From Thermoguttaceae bacterium (lineage in GTDB: Bacteria; Planctomycetota; Planctomycetia; Pirellulales; Thermoguttaceae), in the NCBI GenBank assembly GCA_024653385.1, contig JANLFZ010000075.1, positions 1 through 7,992 on the forward strand: 7,992 nt of DNA, written 5' to 3'. Positions 1 to 5,720 of this stretch are shown piece by piece. A model generated the notes under the pieces. The model was given only the letters and a program-made list of their open reading frames with translations, did not search any database and was not told the DNA's origin. A program made the translations under genes and the position numbers. The first letter of the stretch is position 1. Every line of letters begins with the position of its first letter.

Positions 1-35
1 GCCGGACGCATGATCGTCGTGTGGAACGCGCCGGC
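1..35. repeat. Short inverted segment with 5-bp inverted arms (GCCGG/CCGGC) inside fabD
   Basis: Bases 1-5 (GCCGG) and 31-35 (CCGGC) are inverted repeats around a 25-base core at 6-30. In the given orientation the core encodes residues foreign to FabD. In the opposite orientation the same 35 bases encode AGAFHTTIMRP, which joins without any base change to ADQRL downstream and restores the catalytic histidine. Both orientations keep the reading frame open. This could be a real micro-inversion, a switchable segment, or a template-switch artefact at the end of an assembled contig. The window begins exactly at the outer edge of the left arm, which favours the artefact. Confidence 0.75.
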
Positions 36-312
36 GGATCAGCGATTGGCCGAGGTGCTGGCCCGCGTTCCCATGCATCGTCCCCAAATCCCCGTGATTT
101 CCAACGTCGACGCCCGCCCCCACGACGACCCCGAGGAAATCCGCCGGCTTCTGGTTCGGCAAGTCCTCGCTCCCGTGCTCTGGGAGGACTCGATGCGGTA
201 CATGATCCACGAGGGGTTCGATCACTTCTACGAGGTGGGTCCGGGCCGCGTGTTGCGCGGATTGCTTAAGCGAATCGACCGCAAACTGGTCTGCCAGACC
301 GTCGAAGTGTAG
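1..312 (+). CDS. fabD: Malonyl-CoA:ACP transacylase, C-terminal part (5' end outside window, active-site segment inverted)
   Basis: This enzyme moves the malonyl group from CoA to acyl carrier protein in the cytoplasm, supplying extender units for fatty acid synthesis. The visible end carries the family's late motifs: PVISNVDA, the segment LVRQVLAPVLWEDSMRYM, and EVGPGRVLRGLLKRI near the C terminus. The frame is open from base 1 and stops at 310-312, so the gene enters from the left. Just before PADQRL the family should show the catalytic-histidine motif GAFH(S/T)xxMxPA. The frame as given instead reads AGRMIVVWNAPAD, with no histidine. Reverse-complementing bases 1-35 gives AGAFHTTIMRPAD in frame, so the segment appears inverted between 5-base arms. 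The following fabG, acpP and fabF confirm the family assignment. The identity is secure; whether this copy is active depends on whether the inversion is real. Confidence 0.93.
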   Translation, partial: AGRMIVVWNAPADQRLAEVLARVPMHRPQIPVISNVDARPHDDPEEIRRLLVRQVLAPVLWEDSMRYMIHEGFDHFYEVGPGRVLRGLLKRIDRKLVCQTVEV

Positions 313-341
313 CTGACCCCATCCCTCAGGACGAACTTGCG

Positions 342-1103
342 ATGAGCCAAGCCCTTCTCTCGACCGATCTCAGCGGACAAGTGGCACTGGTCACCGGCGC
401 CGGCCGGGGCCTGGGGCGAAAGATCGCCGAGTTCCTCGCCGGGGCGGGAGCGAAGGTCGCCTGCGTCGATATCAGCCCCGAGCTGCTGGCCGAAACCGTG
501 TCCCTCCTCCAGTCGGCCGGCGGAACCGCCATGGCGCTGGTCTGCGACGTGACGAACAGCCAGCGGGTCAACGAGGTGGTCGACGAGGTGGTGAAGGCCT
601 GGGGCGGGTTGCACATCCTCGTCAACAACGCCGGCATCACGCGCGACGGCATGCTCTTGCGCATGAAAGACGACCAGTGGGACTCGGTGCTGAACATCAA
701 CCTCCGGGGCACGTTCCTCTTCACCCGCGCCGGCGCCCGGCCCATGCTCCGGCAGCACCGCGGCCGAATCATCAACATCGCCAGCGTTTCGGGGCTCATG
801 GGCAACCCGGGCCAGGCGAACTACTCGGCATCCAAGGCGGGGGTGATCGGCTTCACCCGGACGGTGGCCCGAGAACTGGCCGGTCGCAATGTCACCGTCA
901 ATGCCGTGGCGCCCGGCTTCATTGCGACCGACATGACTGCCACCCTCGGGGAGGAGGTCTTGGAAGGGATCAAGAAGGAGACCCCTCTGGGGAGGCTGGG
1001 GCAACCGGAAGATGTCGCCCATGCCGTCCTGTTCCTAGCCAGCGAGGCGGCCAGCTTCATCACCGGTCACGTGCTGACCGTCGATGGCGGTCTGAGCGTG
1101 TAG
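342..1103 (+). CDS. fabG: 3-oxoacyl-[acyl-carrier-protein] reductase (SDR family)
   Basis: It reduces 3-oxoacyl-ACP to 3-hydroxyacyl-ACP, the first reduction in each elongation cycle, in the cytoplasm. The 253-residue protein is the usual length for FabG, a classical short-chain dehydrogenase/reductase. The Rossmann nucleotide-binding motif TGAGRGLG is at 18-25, NNAG at 95-98, and the catalytic tetrad is Asn118, Ser148, Tyr161 and Lys165, with the normal 13-residue Ser-Tyr spacing. PGFIATDM and the C-terminal VDGG are also typical. Asp43 at the end of the second beta strand is a residue usually linked to NAD(H) rather than NADP(H) use, which is not the textbook FabG preference. The ATG lies 29 bases after fabD, with a weak CAGGA ribosome site at 327-331. 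Position in a fab cluster supports fabG over another SDR. Confidence 0.95.
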   Translation: MSQALLSTDLSGQVALVTGAGRGLGRKIAEFLAGAGAKVACVDISPELLAETVSLLQSAGGTAMALVCDVTNSQRVNEVVDEVVKAWGGLHILVNNAGITRDGMLLRMKDDQWDSVLNINLRGTFLFTRAGARPMLRQHRGRIINIASVSGLMGNPGQANYSASKAGVIGFTRTVARELAGRNVTVNAVAPGFIATDMTATLGEEVLEGIKKETPLGRLGQPEDVAHAVLFLASEAASFITGHVLTVDGGLSV

Positions 1104-1170
1104 AGCGGGGGCAGGGAGATATGGACATGGCTGGGAAAAGCGGGTATATGTTGTTGGACTGGTGAAATCC

Positions 1171-1194
1171 GTAGGGTGGGTCTTGAGACCCGCC
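1171..1194 (+). repeat. REP-like hairpin with GTAG foot in the fabG-acpP gap
   Basis: GTAG at 1171-1174 sits directly at the foot of an 8-bp stem: GGTGGGTC (1175-1182), loop TTGA (1183-1186), GACCCGCC (1187-1194). One pair is a T-G wobble and the rest are Watson-Crick. A GTAG tetranucleotide at the foot of a hairpin is the layout recognised by RAYT (REP-associated Y1) transposases. No T-run follows, so a rho-independent terminator is unlikely. In the mRNA it could also act as a processing or stability hairpin upstream of acpP. The hairpin is seen directly; the REP assignment is inference, because only one copy is visible. Confidence 0.5.
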
Positions 1195-1213
1195 ATCGTA
1201 CAAAGCCATTTTC

Positions 1214-1218
1214 GGAGG
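1214..1218 (+). promoter_or_regulatory. Ribosome binding site fixing the acpP GTG start
   Basis: GGAGG lies 9 bases before the GTG at 1228. The frame is open further upstream to a GTG at 1162, but that one has no such site and would add 22 residues foreign to acyl carrier proteins, so this site decides the start. Confidence 0.8.
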
Positions 1219-1227
1219 ATAATCAAG

Positions 1228-1479
1228 GTGGCCTCAGTCGCAGAGCGCGTCATTGATGTCGTTGCCGAGCAGTTCGGCGTCTCCAAAGAACAGGTCAAGA
1301 ACGAAACGCATTTCGTCAACGACTTGGGAGCCGACTCGTTGGACGTCACGGAGTTGGTGATGGAACTGGAAGAGGAGTTCGACATCCATATTCCCGACGA
1401 TGCGGCGGAGAAGATCCAGACCGTCGGACAAGCCATCGAGCACATCGAGAAGGCTGTCGACAAGGACCAAAGCGCGTAG
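1228..1479 (+). CDS. acpP: Acyl carrier protein
   Basis: This small acidic cytoplasmic protein carries growing acyl chains as thioesters on a 4'-phosphopantetheine arm. From the GTG at 1228 it has 83 residues, close to the usual 75-85. The attachment motif GADSLD contains Ser37 in DSL (36-38). It is followed by the acidic recognition helix II (ELVMELEEEFD, 42-52) and the conserved IPDDAAEKIQTVG (55-67). The start is set by GGAGG 9 bases upstream and by homology beginning at VAERVIDVVAEQFGV. The close wording of helix II and the IPDDAAEKIQTVG region resembles planctomycete ACPs as I remember them. It follows fabG after a 124-base gap with a hairpin and precedes fabF by 9 bases. The gap could allow separate control of this usually abundant protein, but I found no convincing promoter there. 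Confidence 0.95.
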   Translation: MASVAERVIDVVAEQFGVSKEQVKNETHFVNDLGADSLDVTELVMELEEEFDIHIPDDAAEKIQTVGQAIEHIEKAVDKDQSA

Positions 1480-1488
1480 TGCGGACCC

Positions 1489-2733
1489 ATGAAACGCCGC
1501 GTCGTCATCACGGGAATGGGTGTGGTCACCTCGCTGAGCTGCCAGGTGGACGATTTGTTCGAACGCCTTTGCCGCGGCGAGAGCGGAATTCGCCCGATCA
1601 AGCGGTTCGACGCTTCGTCCTACCGCTCACGGTTCGGAGGCGAGGTGCCCGACTGGCCGCCCGAGGGCTGCTTCTCGCCGAAGGACGCCAAACGGCTCGA
1701 CCGATTCACCCAGTTCGCGTTGGTGGCGGCCCGCGTCGCGGTGCGCGACTCGGGGTTGGACTTCTCCAAGGAAGACCCCGATCGTTGCGGCGTGATCATC
1801 GGCTCGGGGATCGGCGGCCTGGAAGAACTCGAGGTTCAGCACTGCCGGCTTCTCGAAAAGGGCCCCGAGAAAGTCTCCGTCTTCACGATCCCCAAGCTGA
1901 TGGCCAACGCCGCCAGCGGCCACGTGTCGATCGACCACGGCCTGTGCGGGCCTAGCGCCGCGGCCGTCACGGCCTGCGCCAGCGCCAGCAATTCGATCGG
2001 CGACGCGTTTCGGACCATCCAATACGGCGATGCCGACGTCATGATCACCGGCGGCAGCGAGGCCGCCGTCACGCCGTTGGGTATCGCCGCGTTCGGGGCC
2101 ATGCGGGCCCTCTCCGAACGCAACGACGACCCCGCCGCGGCCAGCCGGCCGTTCGACCGCGACCGCGACGGGTTCGTCCTCAGCGAAGGGGCCGGGCTGG
2201 TCGTGCTCGAGGAACTCGAACACGCCCGCGCCCGCGGCGCCCGAATCTACGCCGAGATGCTCGGCGTGGGCTACTCGGCCGACGCCAGCCACATCACCCA
2301 GCCCGAGAAAGACGGCCTCGGCGCGGCCAAGGCTATGCGCAAGGCCCTGGCCAACGCGGGCCTGAACCCCGAGGACATCGACTACATCAACGCCCACGGC
2401 ACCAGCACCCCGCTGGGCGACCAGGCCGAGACCGCCGCGGTCAAGTCGGTCTTCCGCGACCACGCCTGGAAGGTCGCGATCTCCAGCACGAAGAGCCAGC
2501 TAGGGCACCTTCTCGGCGCCAGCGGCGGGGTCGAGCTGGTCATCACGGTCCTGGCGGTCCAGCGCGGCGTCGTGCCCCCGACCATCAACTACCAAACCCC
2601 CGACCCCGCCTGCGATCTCGACTATACGCCCAACGAAGCACGCCAACGGAATATCCGCTGCGCCATGTCGAACAGCTTCGGCTTCGGCGGCCACAACGCT
2701 TCGTTGATCGTCGGCAGACTCAACGGCCTGTAG
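1489..2733 (+). CDS. fabF: 3-oxoacyl-[acyl-carrier-protein] synthase II (KASII)
   Basis: It condenses malonyl-ACP with acyl-ACP, releasing CO2, and so extends the fatty acid chain by two carbons. The 414-residue length and thiolase fold match FabF (about 410-415). The active site is complete and falls on the same residue numbers as in E. coli: nucleophile Cys163 in VTACASA, His303 in NAHGTSTPLGD, Lys335 in SSTKS and His340 in LGHLLGASGG. The C-terminal gating loop is FGFGGHN, with Phe399. The C-H-H set with GTSTPLGD marks the FabB/FabF type, not the FabH type. It lies 9 bases after acpP with no clear ribosome site of its own, so translational coupling is likely. It is the last gene of the cluster and converges on the next gene with 46 bases between; I saw no strong terminator there. 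Confidence 0.96.
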   Translation: MKRRVVITGMGVVTSLSCQVDDLFERLCRGESGIRPIKRFDASSYRSRFGGEVPDWPPEGCFSPKDAKRLDRFTQFALVAARVAVRDSGLDFSKEDPDRCGVIIGSGIGGLEELEVQHCRLLEKGPEKVSVFTIPKLMANAASGHVSIDHGLCGPSAAAVTACASASNSIGDAFRTIQYGDADVMITGGSEAAVTPLGIAAFGAMRALSERNDDPAAASRPFDRDRDGFVLSEGAGLVVLEELEHARARGARIYAEMLGVGYSADASHITQPEKDGLGAAKAMRKALANAGLNPEDIDYINAHGTSTPLGDQAETAAVKSVFRDHAWKVAISSTKSQLGHLLGASGGVELVITVLAVQRGVVPPTINYQTPDPACDLDYTPNEARQRNIRCAMSNSFGFGGHNASLIVGRLNGL

Positions 2734-2779
2734 ACCGCACCGGGCGGAACGGTCAATCCAGCTTCAGGATCCCGTGGGG

Positions 2780-4282
2780 TTATTCTGCGAACCGCAGGGC
2801 ATACAGGTCGGCGTCGCGCAGCACGAAGCGCAGGCGGATCGGCCCGCCCGCGAGTTTCGCCAGATCCGAGCCCTGCTTCCACGTCACGGGCCGATCCAGG
2901 GAGTCGCCGAACACCTCCGGGCAGTCGTCCAGGGCAAACCCGGGAAGCGGTCGGCCCTCGGCATCTTGGATCTCGACGCGGATACTGCCTGCCGCCGAGG
3001 TCGAGAAGTTCAAGAGCAGCTTGTTCCCGCGAAATACGAGCGGCTTGGTCACCAACTCTCCGCCCGTCCAGGGCGCTTGGATCGAGACGAATCCATCGAT
3101 CCGCAACGTGTAGCGCCGCAGCTTGCTGCTTTGCCCGACCCAATACGCTTCGGTGGCATACAGCGAAAGTTCGCGCCCGTGGCCCTCGAACGCATCGGTC
3201 TCGACAACATGCCAGGCGATGTATTGCTGGCCGTACTGCCACGTGCCGGGTCGCTCCGGACCGGGACGCAAGAAGGCCTCGCCCCAGCGATGGAATCGGC
3301 GCCCGTCCCGGCTGGTCATGAAGAGGCCCTCGGTCAGGGCCGTTCCGAACCGGGGCTCGGCGCTGGCGCGCAGTTTGCGGTGCTCTCGCTCCGGCAATGC
3401 CTCCATCGACGGCGACCAAGGCCGCTCGACGTACCGCGTCGGAAACCCCATGAGCAATTGCGGGGCGCGGTAATAGGGCTTGATCTGGTTCGTGTAGAGT
3501 TGGTCCGCCGGCGCGCCGGGGTACTCCAGCGGCACCGGCTCGGTCCAATGGATGAAGTCCTTGGAAGTCGCGGTGAGGATATCGCGGCGCCCGGCGGCGA
3601 AATACCGCACATACGCGCGGTACTCGTTCCGAACGGGGTCCCAGAACGCCAGGTTCTGCGAGTCGAAGGCCCCCTTGGTGATCACCGGCTTGTCGGCCAT
3701 GGGCGACCAATGCAGCCCGTCGGGCGAGGCCAAAGGCGCCAGACCATGCGGCTTGCGCACCAGCACAATCGCCTTGTAACGCGCCTCGGGCGGGCAGCGG
3801 GGGTTCTCGTCCCGGAACAAGGCAATATGTCCGGCGTCGATGTCCAGCGGCCCGAGCTTTCCCGTGTCGAGAACGATGTTGTTCTTCTTCGATCCGCCGA
3901 ACTCGACCAGTCCCAACTCCGGCTTGATCCAGTGGATGCCGTCGCGGCTCTCCGCGTAACAGGTGACGAGTTGATGCGGCACGATGAGTCTTCCGGGAAC
4001 GATCGTCAGTTGCCACCCGTGATAGTACATGCGGTACCGATCGCCGTCCTGAAAAATGCTGTAGTAGTTGCAGCCGCTGCCTTCCCAGGGCGCGTCGTTC
4101 GTCAGGACCACCTCGCGGGGCGTGGGGTGGTGCAGCACTTGCCGCGCCCCACCGTCCAGCCGAGCGATCAGATAATCGTCGACCAGTAGTTCCCATCGCG
4201 AGCCCACGTCGATCGGCGTCTCCGCGGCGAGTGCCGGGCACGGTATCATGGCAAGAACAAGTACGAACCATGGACTTCGCAT
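2780..4282 (-). CDS. Exported glycoside-hydrolase-like beta-propeller protein, substrate unknown
   Basis: I recognise the family (a secreted protein type common in Planctomycetes, with sequence features of five-bladed-propeller GH32/GH43-like proteins) but not a defined activity. The ATG at 4282 gives 500 residues. Residues 1-20 form a signal peptide: Arg2, a hydrophobic stretch, then ALA-A with cleavage probably near 19-20. The lipobox is poor (MIPC), so a lipoprotein is unlikely. The mature part starts with ELLVDDYLIARLDG (31-44). Propeller-blade repeats with an S/T-x-D-G-x-x-W-like core are visible at SRDGIHW (112-118), SPDGLHW (186-192), TSKDFIHW (239-246) and SRDGRRFHRW (324-333). FDSQNLAFWDP (206-216) is another recognisable landmark. 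The last 100 residues look like a beta-sandwich. A frame 10 codons longer exists, but GGGAG 7 bases before 4282 supports this start. It follows the upstream minus-strand gene by 54 bases. It probably acts on polysaccharide outside the cytoplasmic membrane, but catalytic acids cannot be assigned by eye. Confidence 0.82.
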   Translation of the reverse strand: MRSPWFVLVLAMIPCPALAAETPIDVGSRWELLVDDYLIARLDGGARQVLHHPTPREVVLTNDAPWEGSGCNYYSIFQDGDRYRMYYHGWQLTIVPGRLIVPHQLVTCYAESRDGIHWIKPELGLVEFGGSKKNNIVLDTGKLGPLDIDAGHIALFRDENPRCPPEARYKAIVLVRKPHGLAPLASPDGLHWSPMADKPVITKGAFDSQNLAFWDPVRNEYRAYVRYFAAGRRDILTATSKDFIHWTEPVPLEYPGAPADQLYTNQIKPYYRAPQLLMGFPTRYVERPWSPSMEALPEREHRKLRASAEPRFGTALTEGLFMTSRDGRRFHRWGEAFLRPGPERPGTWQYGQQYIAWHVVETDAFEGHGRELSLYATEAYWVGQSSKLRRYTLRIDGFVSIQAPWTGGELVTKPLVFRGNKLLLNFSTSAAGSIRVEIQDAEGRPLPGFALDDCPEVFGDSLDRPVTWKQGSDLAKLAGGPIRLRFVLRDADLYALRFAE

Positions 4283-4289
4283 AGGGTGG

Positions 4290-4294
4290 CTCCC
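4290..4294 (-). promoter_or_regulatory. Ribosome binding site setting the start of the propeller protein
   Basis: On the minus strand GGGAG lies 7 bases before the ATG at 4282. The alternative ATG at 4312 would put ten residues (MLFFGFGSHP) ahead of the signal peptide and has no comparable site, so 4282 is preferred. Confidence 0.6.
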
Positions 4295-4300
4295 AAACCC

Positions 4301-4325
4301 AAAAAACAACAAGCCGCAGTGCGAC
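4301..4325 (-). terminator. Weak rho-independent terminator candidate between the two minus-strand genes
   Basis: Read on the minus strand, GTCGCACTGCGGC (4325-4313) can form a 5-bp stem with one T-G pair and a three-base loop. It is followed at once by the T-rich run TTGTTGTTTTTT (4312-4301). The stem is short, so termination may be partial, and the downstream propeller gene could still be read through. It ends 12 bases after the upstream gene's stop codon. Confidence 0.4.
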
Positions 4326-4336
4326 GAGGAGCGAGG

Positions 4337-5482
4337 CTACCCAACGTCCTCGGTCCCTTCGTCAACCGCTCGGCGGAGGGCGGTCGACGAGATATCCTCG
4401 CGAAAGCGTTCCTCCGGCACTCCGGTGCACAAGGCCCGCAACAGCCCGGGAAGTTCGAGCCGATCGAGCGATGCGAAACACCCCTCCTGGCTGCGGCCGA
4501 ACACCAGGAAACGGCACCCCCGGGCAGCAATCCGCTCGATCGCCGCGCGGCAGGCCGCTGGGTCGTCGCCATAGTAGCGCGCGTCGGCAATGCGCCGCAA
4601 GGTGTCGGCGCCCACCACGAACACCGCGCCCGGGAAAAGTCGCGACTTCTCGTCGAACGTGGCCGCGCGGGTCAACCACACGGCCTGGTCGCAATCGAAC
4701 TGCGCGGTCCGCCGCTCGATCTCCAAGTAGTCCAGGGGTGGCTTGTCGACATTGAGAATGGAGATCTCCGGCTCCACGACAACGCCCAGCAGTTCTTGCG
4801 CGATCTCGAGGATATGCCGATGCCCGGCGTGGAGCGGATGGAACGCGCCGGGGTAGATGGCCGCGGGCCGGCCGGTTGCCGGCCGACCGCCATGCCGCAC
4901 CGCGTCGCGCCGGCCGAGGAGCAGGTCCTGCCATGCTTGGGGCGCGGCAATCTCCGACGCTTCGACCGTTTCGCCGGGTACGAGATCAAGCGGCAGCCGC
5001 TCGGCGAGTCCAGAGACCTCGGCCACGGCATTGAGCACGAGGTCGGCGACCACGCGTTCCTCTTGACCTCGCGTGCGTTGCCCCTTGGCCAACGTAAGGG
5101 ATCGGACCGCCGTGACGCCGTCGGTCTGAAAGGCCACGTGGGCGCGGTGCGGACCGCGTTTCGGCCGGTCCGTGGCGAGGCTGGCGGTACAAGCCACCCC
5201 CGCGTGCGGCCCGCCGCCGGGGTCCAGCACGCCCGAGCGCAAGAAGGCCGCCATCGCCATCGCCCGGGCGGTCGGCTCGCCGCAGAACTGGTCCGGCCGT
5301 CCCCCGAGCCAGTCGATCATCGCGGGCTCCGAATACGGTACCACCGCCTCGAGCACGGTGCGCGAGGCACCCGGGACTTCGAGCAACTCGGCCAGTGCGC
5401 GACTGCCGCCGCCGGCCAGCGCCAAGACGAGCCGTGCCGGAGCGTCGTGAATCGCGCGGACCAGAGAGGCCAACGAGGACAT
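4337..5482 (-). CDS. CinA-C-like domain fused to a NadD/CoaD-type nucleotidyltransferase
   Basis: The protein has two parts. Residues 1-150 match the fold pattern of the CinA C-terminal/PncC (NMN deamidase) family: LALAGGGSRALAELLEVPGASRTVLEAVVPYSE (20-52), then GVACTASLATDRPKRG (95-110). Residues from about 205 on form an HIGH-type nucleotidyltransferase: GAFHPLHAGH at 212-221 and ISSTALRR at 364-371, the two ATP-binding signatures shared by NadD, NMNAT and CoaD. True PncC has AESCTGG and YSNEAK; here these read ALAGGGS and YSEPAM, so the catalytic Ser and Lys appear lost. Nicotinate or nicotinamide mononucleotide is the natural guess for the substrate, but this is inference. Start choice is uncertain. 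A TTG at 5533 has GGGGAGG 8 bases upstream, and ATGs lie at 5506, 5494 and 5482. A strong promoter covers 5505-5533, so transcripts would begin near 5498, and 5482 (381 residues) is preferred. Confidence 0.8.
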   Translation of the reverse strand: MSSLASLVRAIHDAPARLVLALAGGGSRALAELLEVPGASRTVLEAVVPYSEPAMIDWLGGRPDQFCGEPTARAMAMAAFLRSGVLDPGGGPHAGVACTASLATDRPKRGPHRAHVAFQTDGVTAVRSLTLAKGQRTRGQEERVVADLVLNAVAEVSGLAERLPLDLVPGETVEASEIAAPQAWQDLLLGRRDAVRHGGRPATGRPAAIYPGAFHPLHAGHRHILEIAQELLGVVVEPEISILNVDKPPLDYLEIERRTAQFDCDQAVWLTRAATFDEKSRLFPGAVFVVGADTLRRIADARYYGDDPAACRAAIERIAARGCRFLVFGRSQEGCFASLDRLELPGLLRALCTGVPEERFREDISSTALRRAVDEGTEDVG

Positions 5483-5504
5483 GGTCGGATCCATCACCGG
5501 CCGC

Positions 5505-5533
5505 ATTGTATTACCGGCGCGGTGATGTATCAA
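5505..5533 (-). promoter_or_regulatory. Sigma70-type promoter for the CinA-like/nucleotidyltransferase gene
   Basis: On the minus strand TTGATA (5533-5528) and TACAAT (5510-5505) are 17 bases apart, each matching five of six consensus bases. In GC-rich surroundings this match is unlikely by chance. Transcription would start near 5498, only 4 bases before the ATG at 5494 and 16 before the ATG at 5482. The same bases include a TTG with a good upstream ribosome site, so if translation began there this promoter would have to be a coincidence. Confidence 0.55.
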
Positions 5534-5617
5534 GCCGGTCGCCTCCCCGGCCGCCCGAGGTCGAACGCATTTGCGAAGTTTGGGCTGTCTTATTCTGGGG
5601 TTCTTTCGGCGGATCGT

Positions 5618-5647
5618 CTGTCACGGCGCCACGGAATCGGGTATGAT
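5618..5647 (+). promoter_or_regulatory. Possible sigma70-type promoter for the NuoE/NuoF operon
   Basis: TATGAT at 5642-5647 matches five of six -10 bases. The best -35 is CTGTCA at 5618-5623 (four of six) with an 18-base spacer. It would leave a leader of about 65 bases before the ATG at 5721. This is the best candidate in the 238-base divergent region 5483-5720; I saw no sigma54 (-24/-12) pattern. Confidence 0.3.
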
Positions 5648-5704
5648 GAAGCCCCGGGTGCCGGCATTATGCTTTTCGGCAGCCTCTCTGGGTCGCGTCG
5701 CACT

Positions 5705-5718
5705 GTGGGAGGGCCCAC
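5705..5718 (+). promoter_or_regulatory. Ribosome binding site of the NuoE-like gene inside a small hairpin
   Basis: GGGAGGG (5707-5713) lies 7 bases before the ATG at 5721 and decides that start. GTGGG (5705-5709) and CCCAC (5714-5718) can pair around an AGGG loop, which would partly mask the site in the mRNA. The pairing is seen; any regulatory effect is inference. Confidence 0.5.
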
Positions 5719-5720
5719 CC

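Noticed and set aside
1162..1227. Upstream GTG extension of acpP by 22 codons
   Set aside because: It would translate through the hairpin, has no ribosome site, and adds residues unknown in acyl carrier proteins; GGAGG supports 1228.
2734..2779. Possible bidirectional terminator between fabF and the convergent propeller gene
   Set aside because: Only 3-4 bp stems (for example CCGC with GCGG) and no T-run on either strand.
2774..4189. Open plus-strand frame of 471 codons opposite the propeller gene
   Set aside because: Antisense shadow with no domain signature and no ribosome site; the minus-strand protein explains the region.
2622..4271. Open minus-strand frame of 549 codons in another phase over the propeller gene
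   Set aside because: It is Arg/Ala/Pro-rich with no recognisable motif and overlaps a gene with a signal peptide and blade repeats; typical of shadow frames in GC-rich DNA.
4283..4289. Second REP-like element suggested by TAGGGTGG on the plus strand
   Set aside because: No matching downstream arm next to it and it overlaps the start region of a gene; the likeness to 1173-1180 is short enough to be chance.
5571..5720. TTG-started extension of the NuoE-like gene by 50 codons
   Set aside because: No ribosome site and no resemblance to NuoE; the ATG at 5721 has GGGAGGG and matches the family start.
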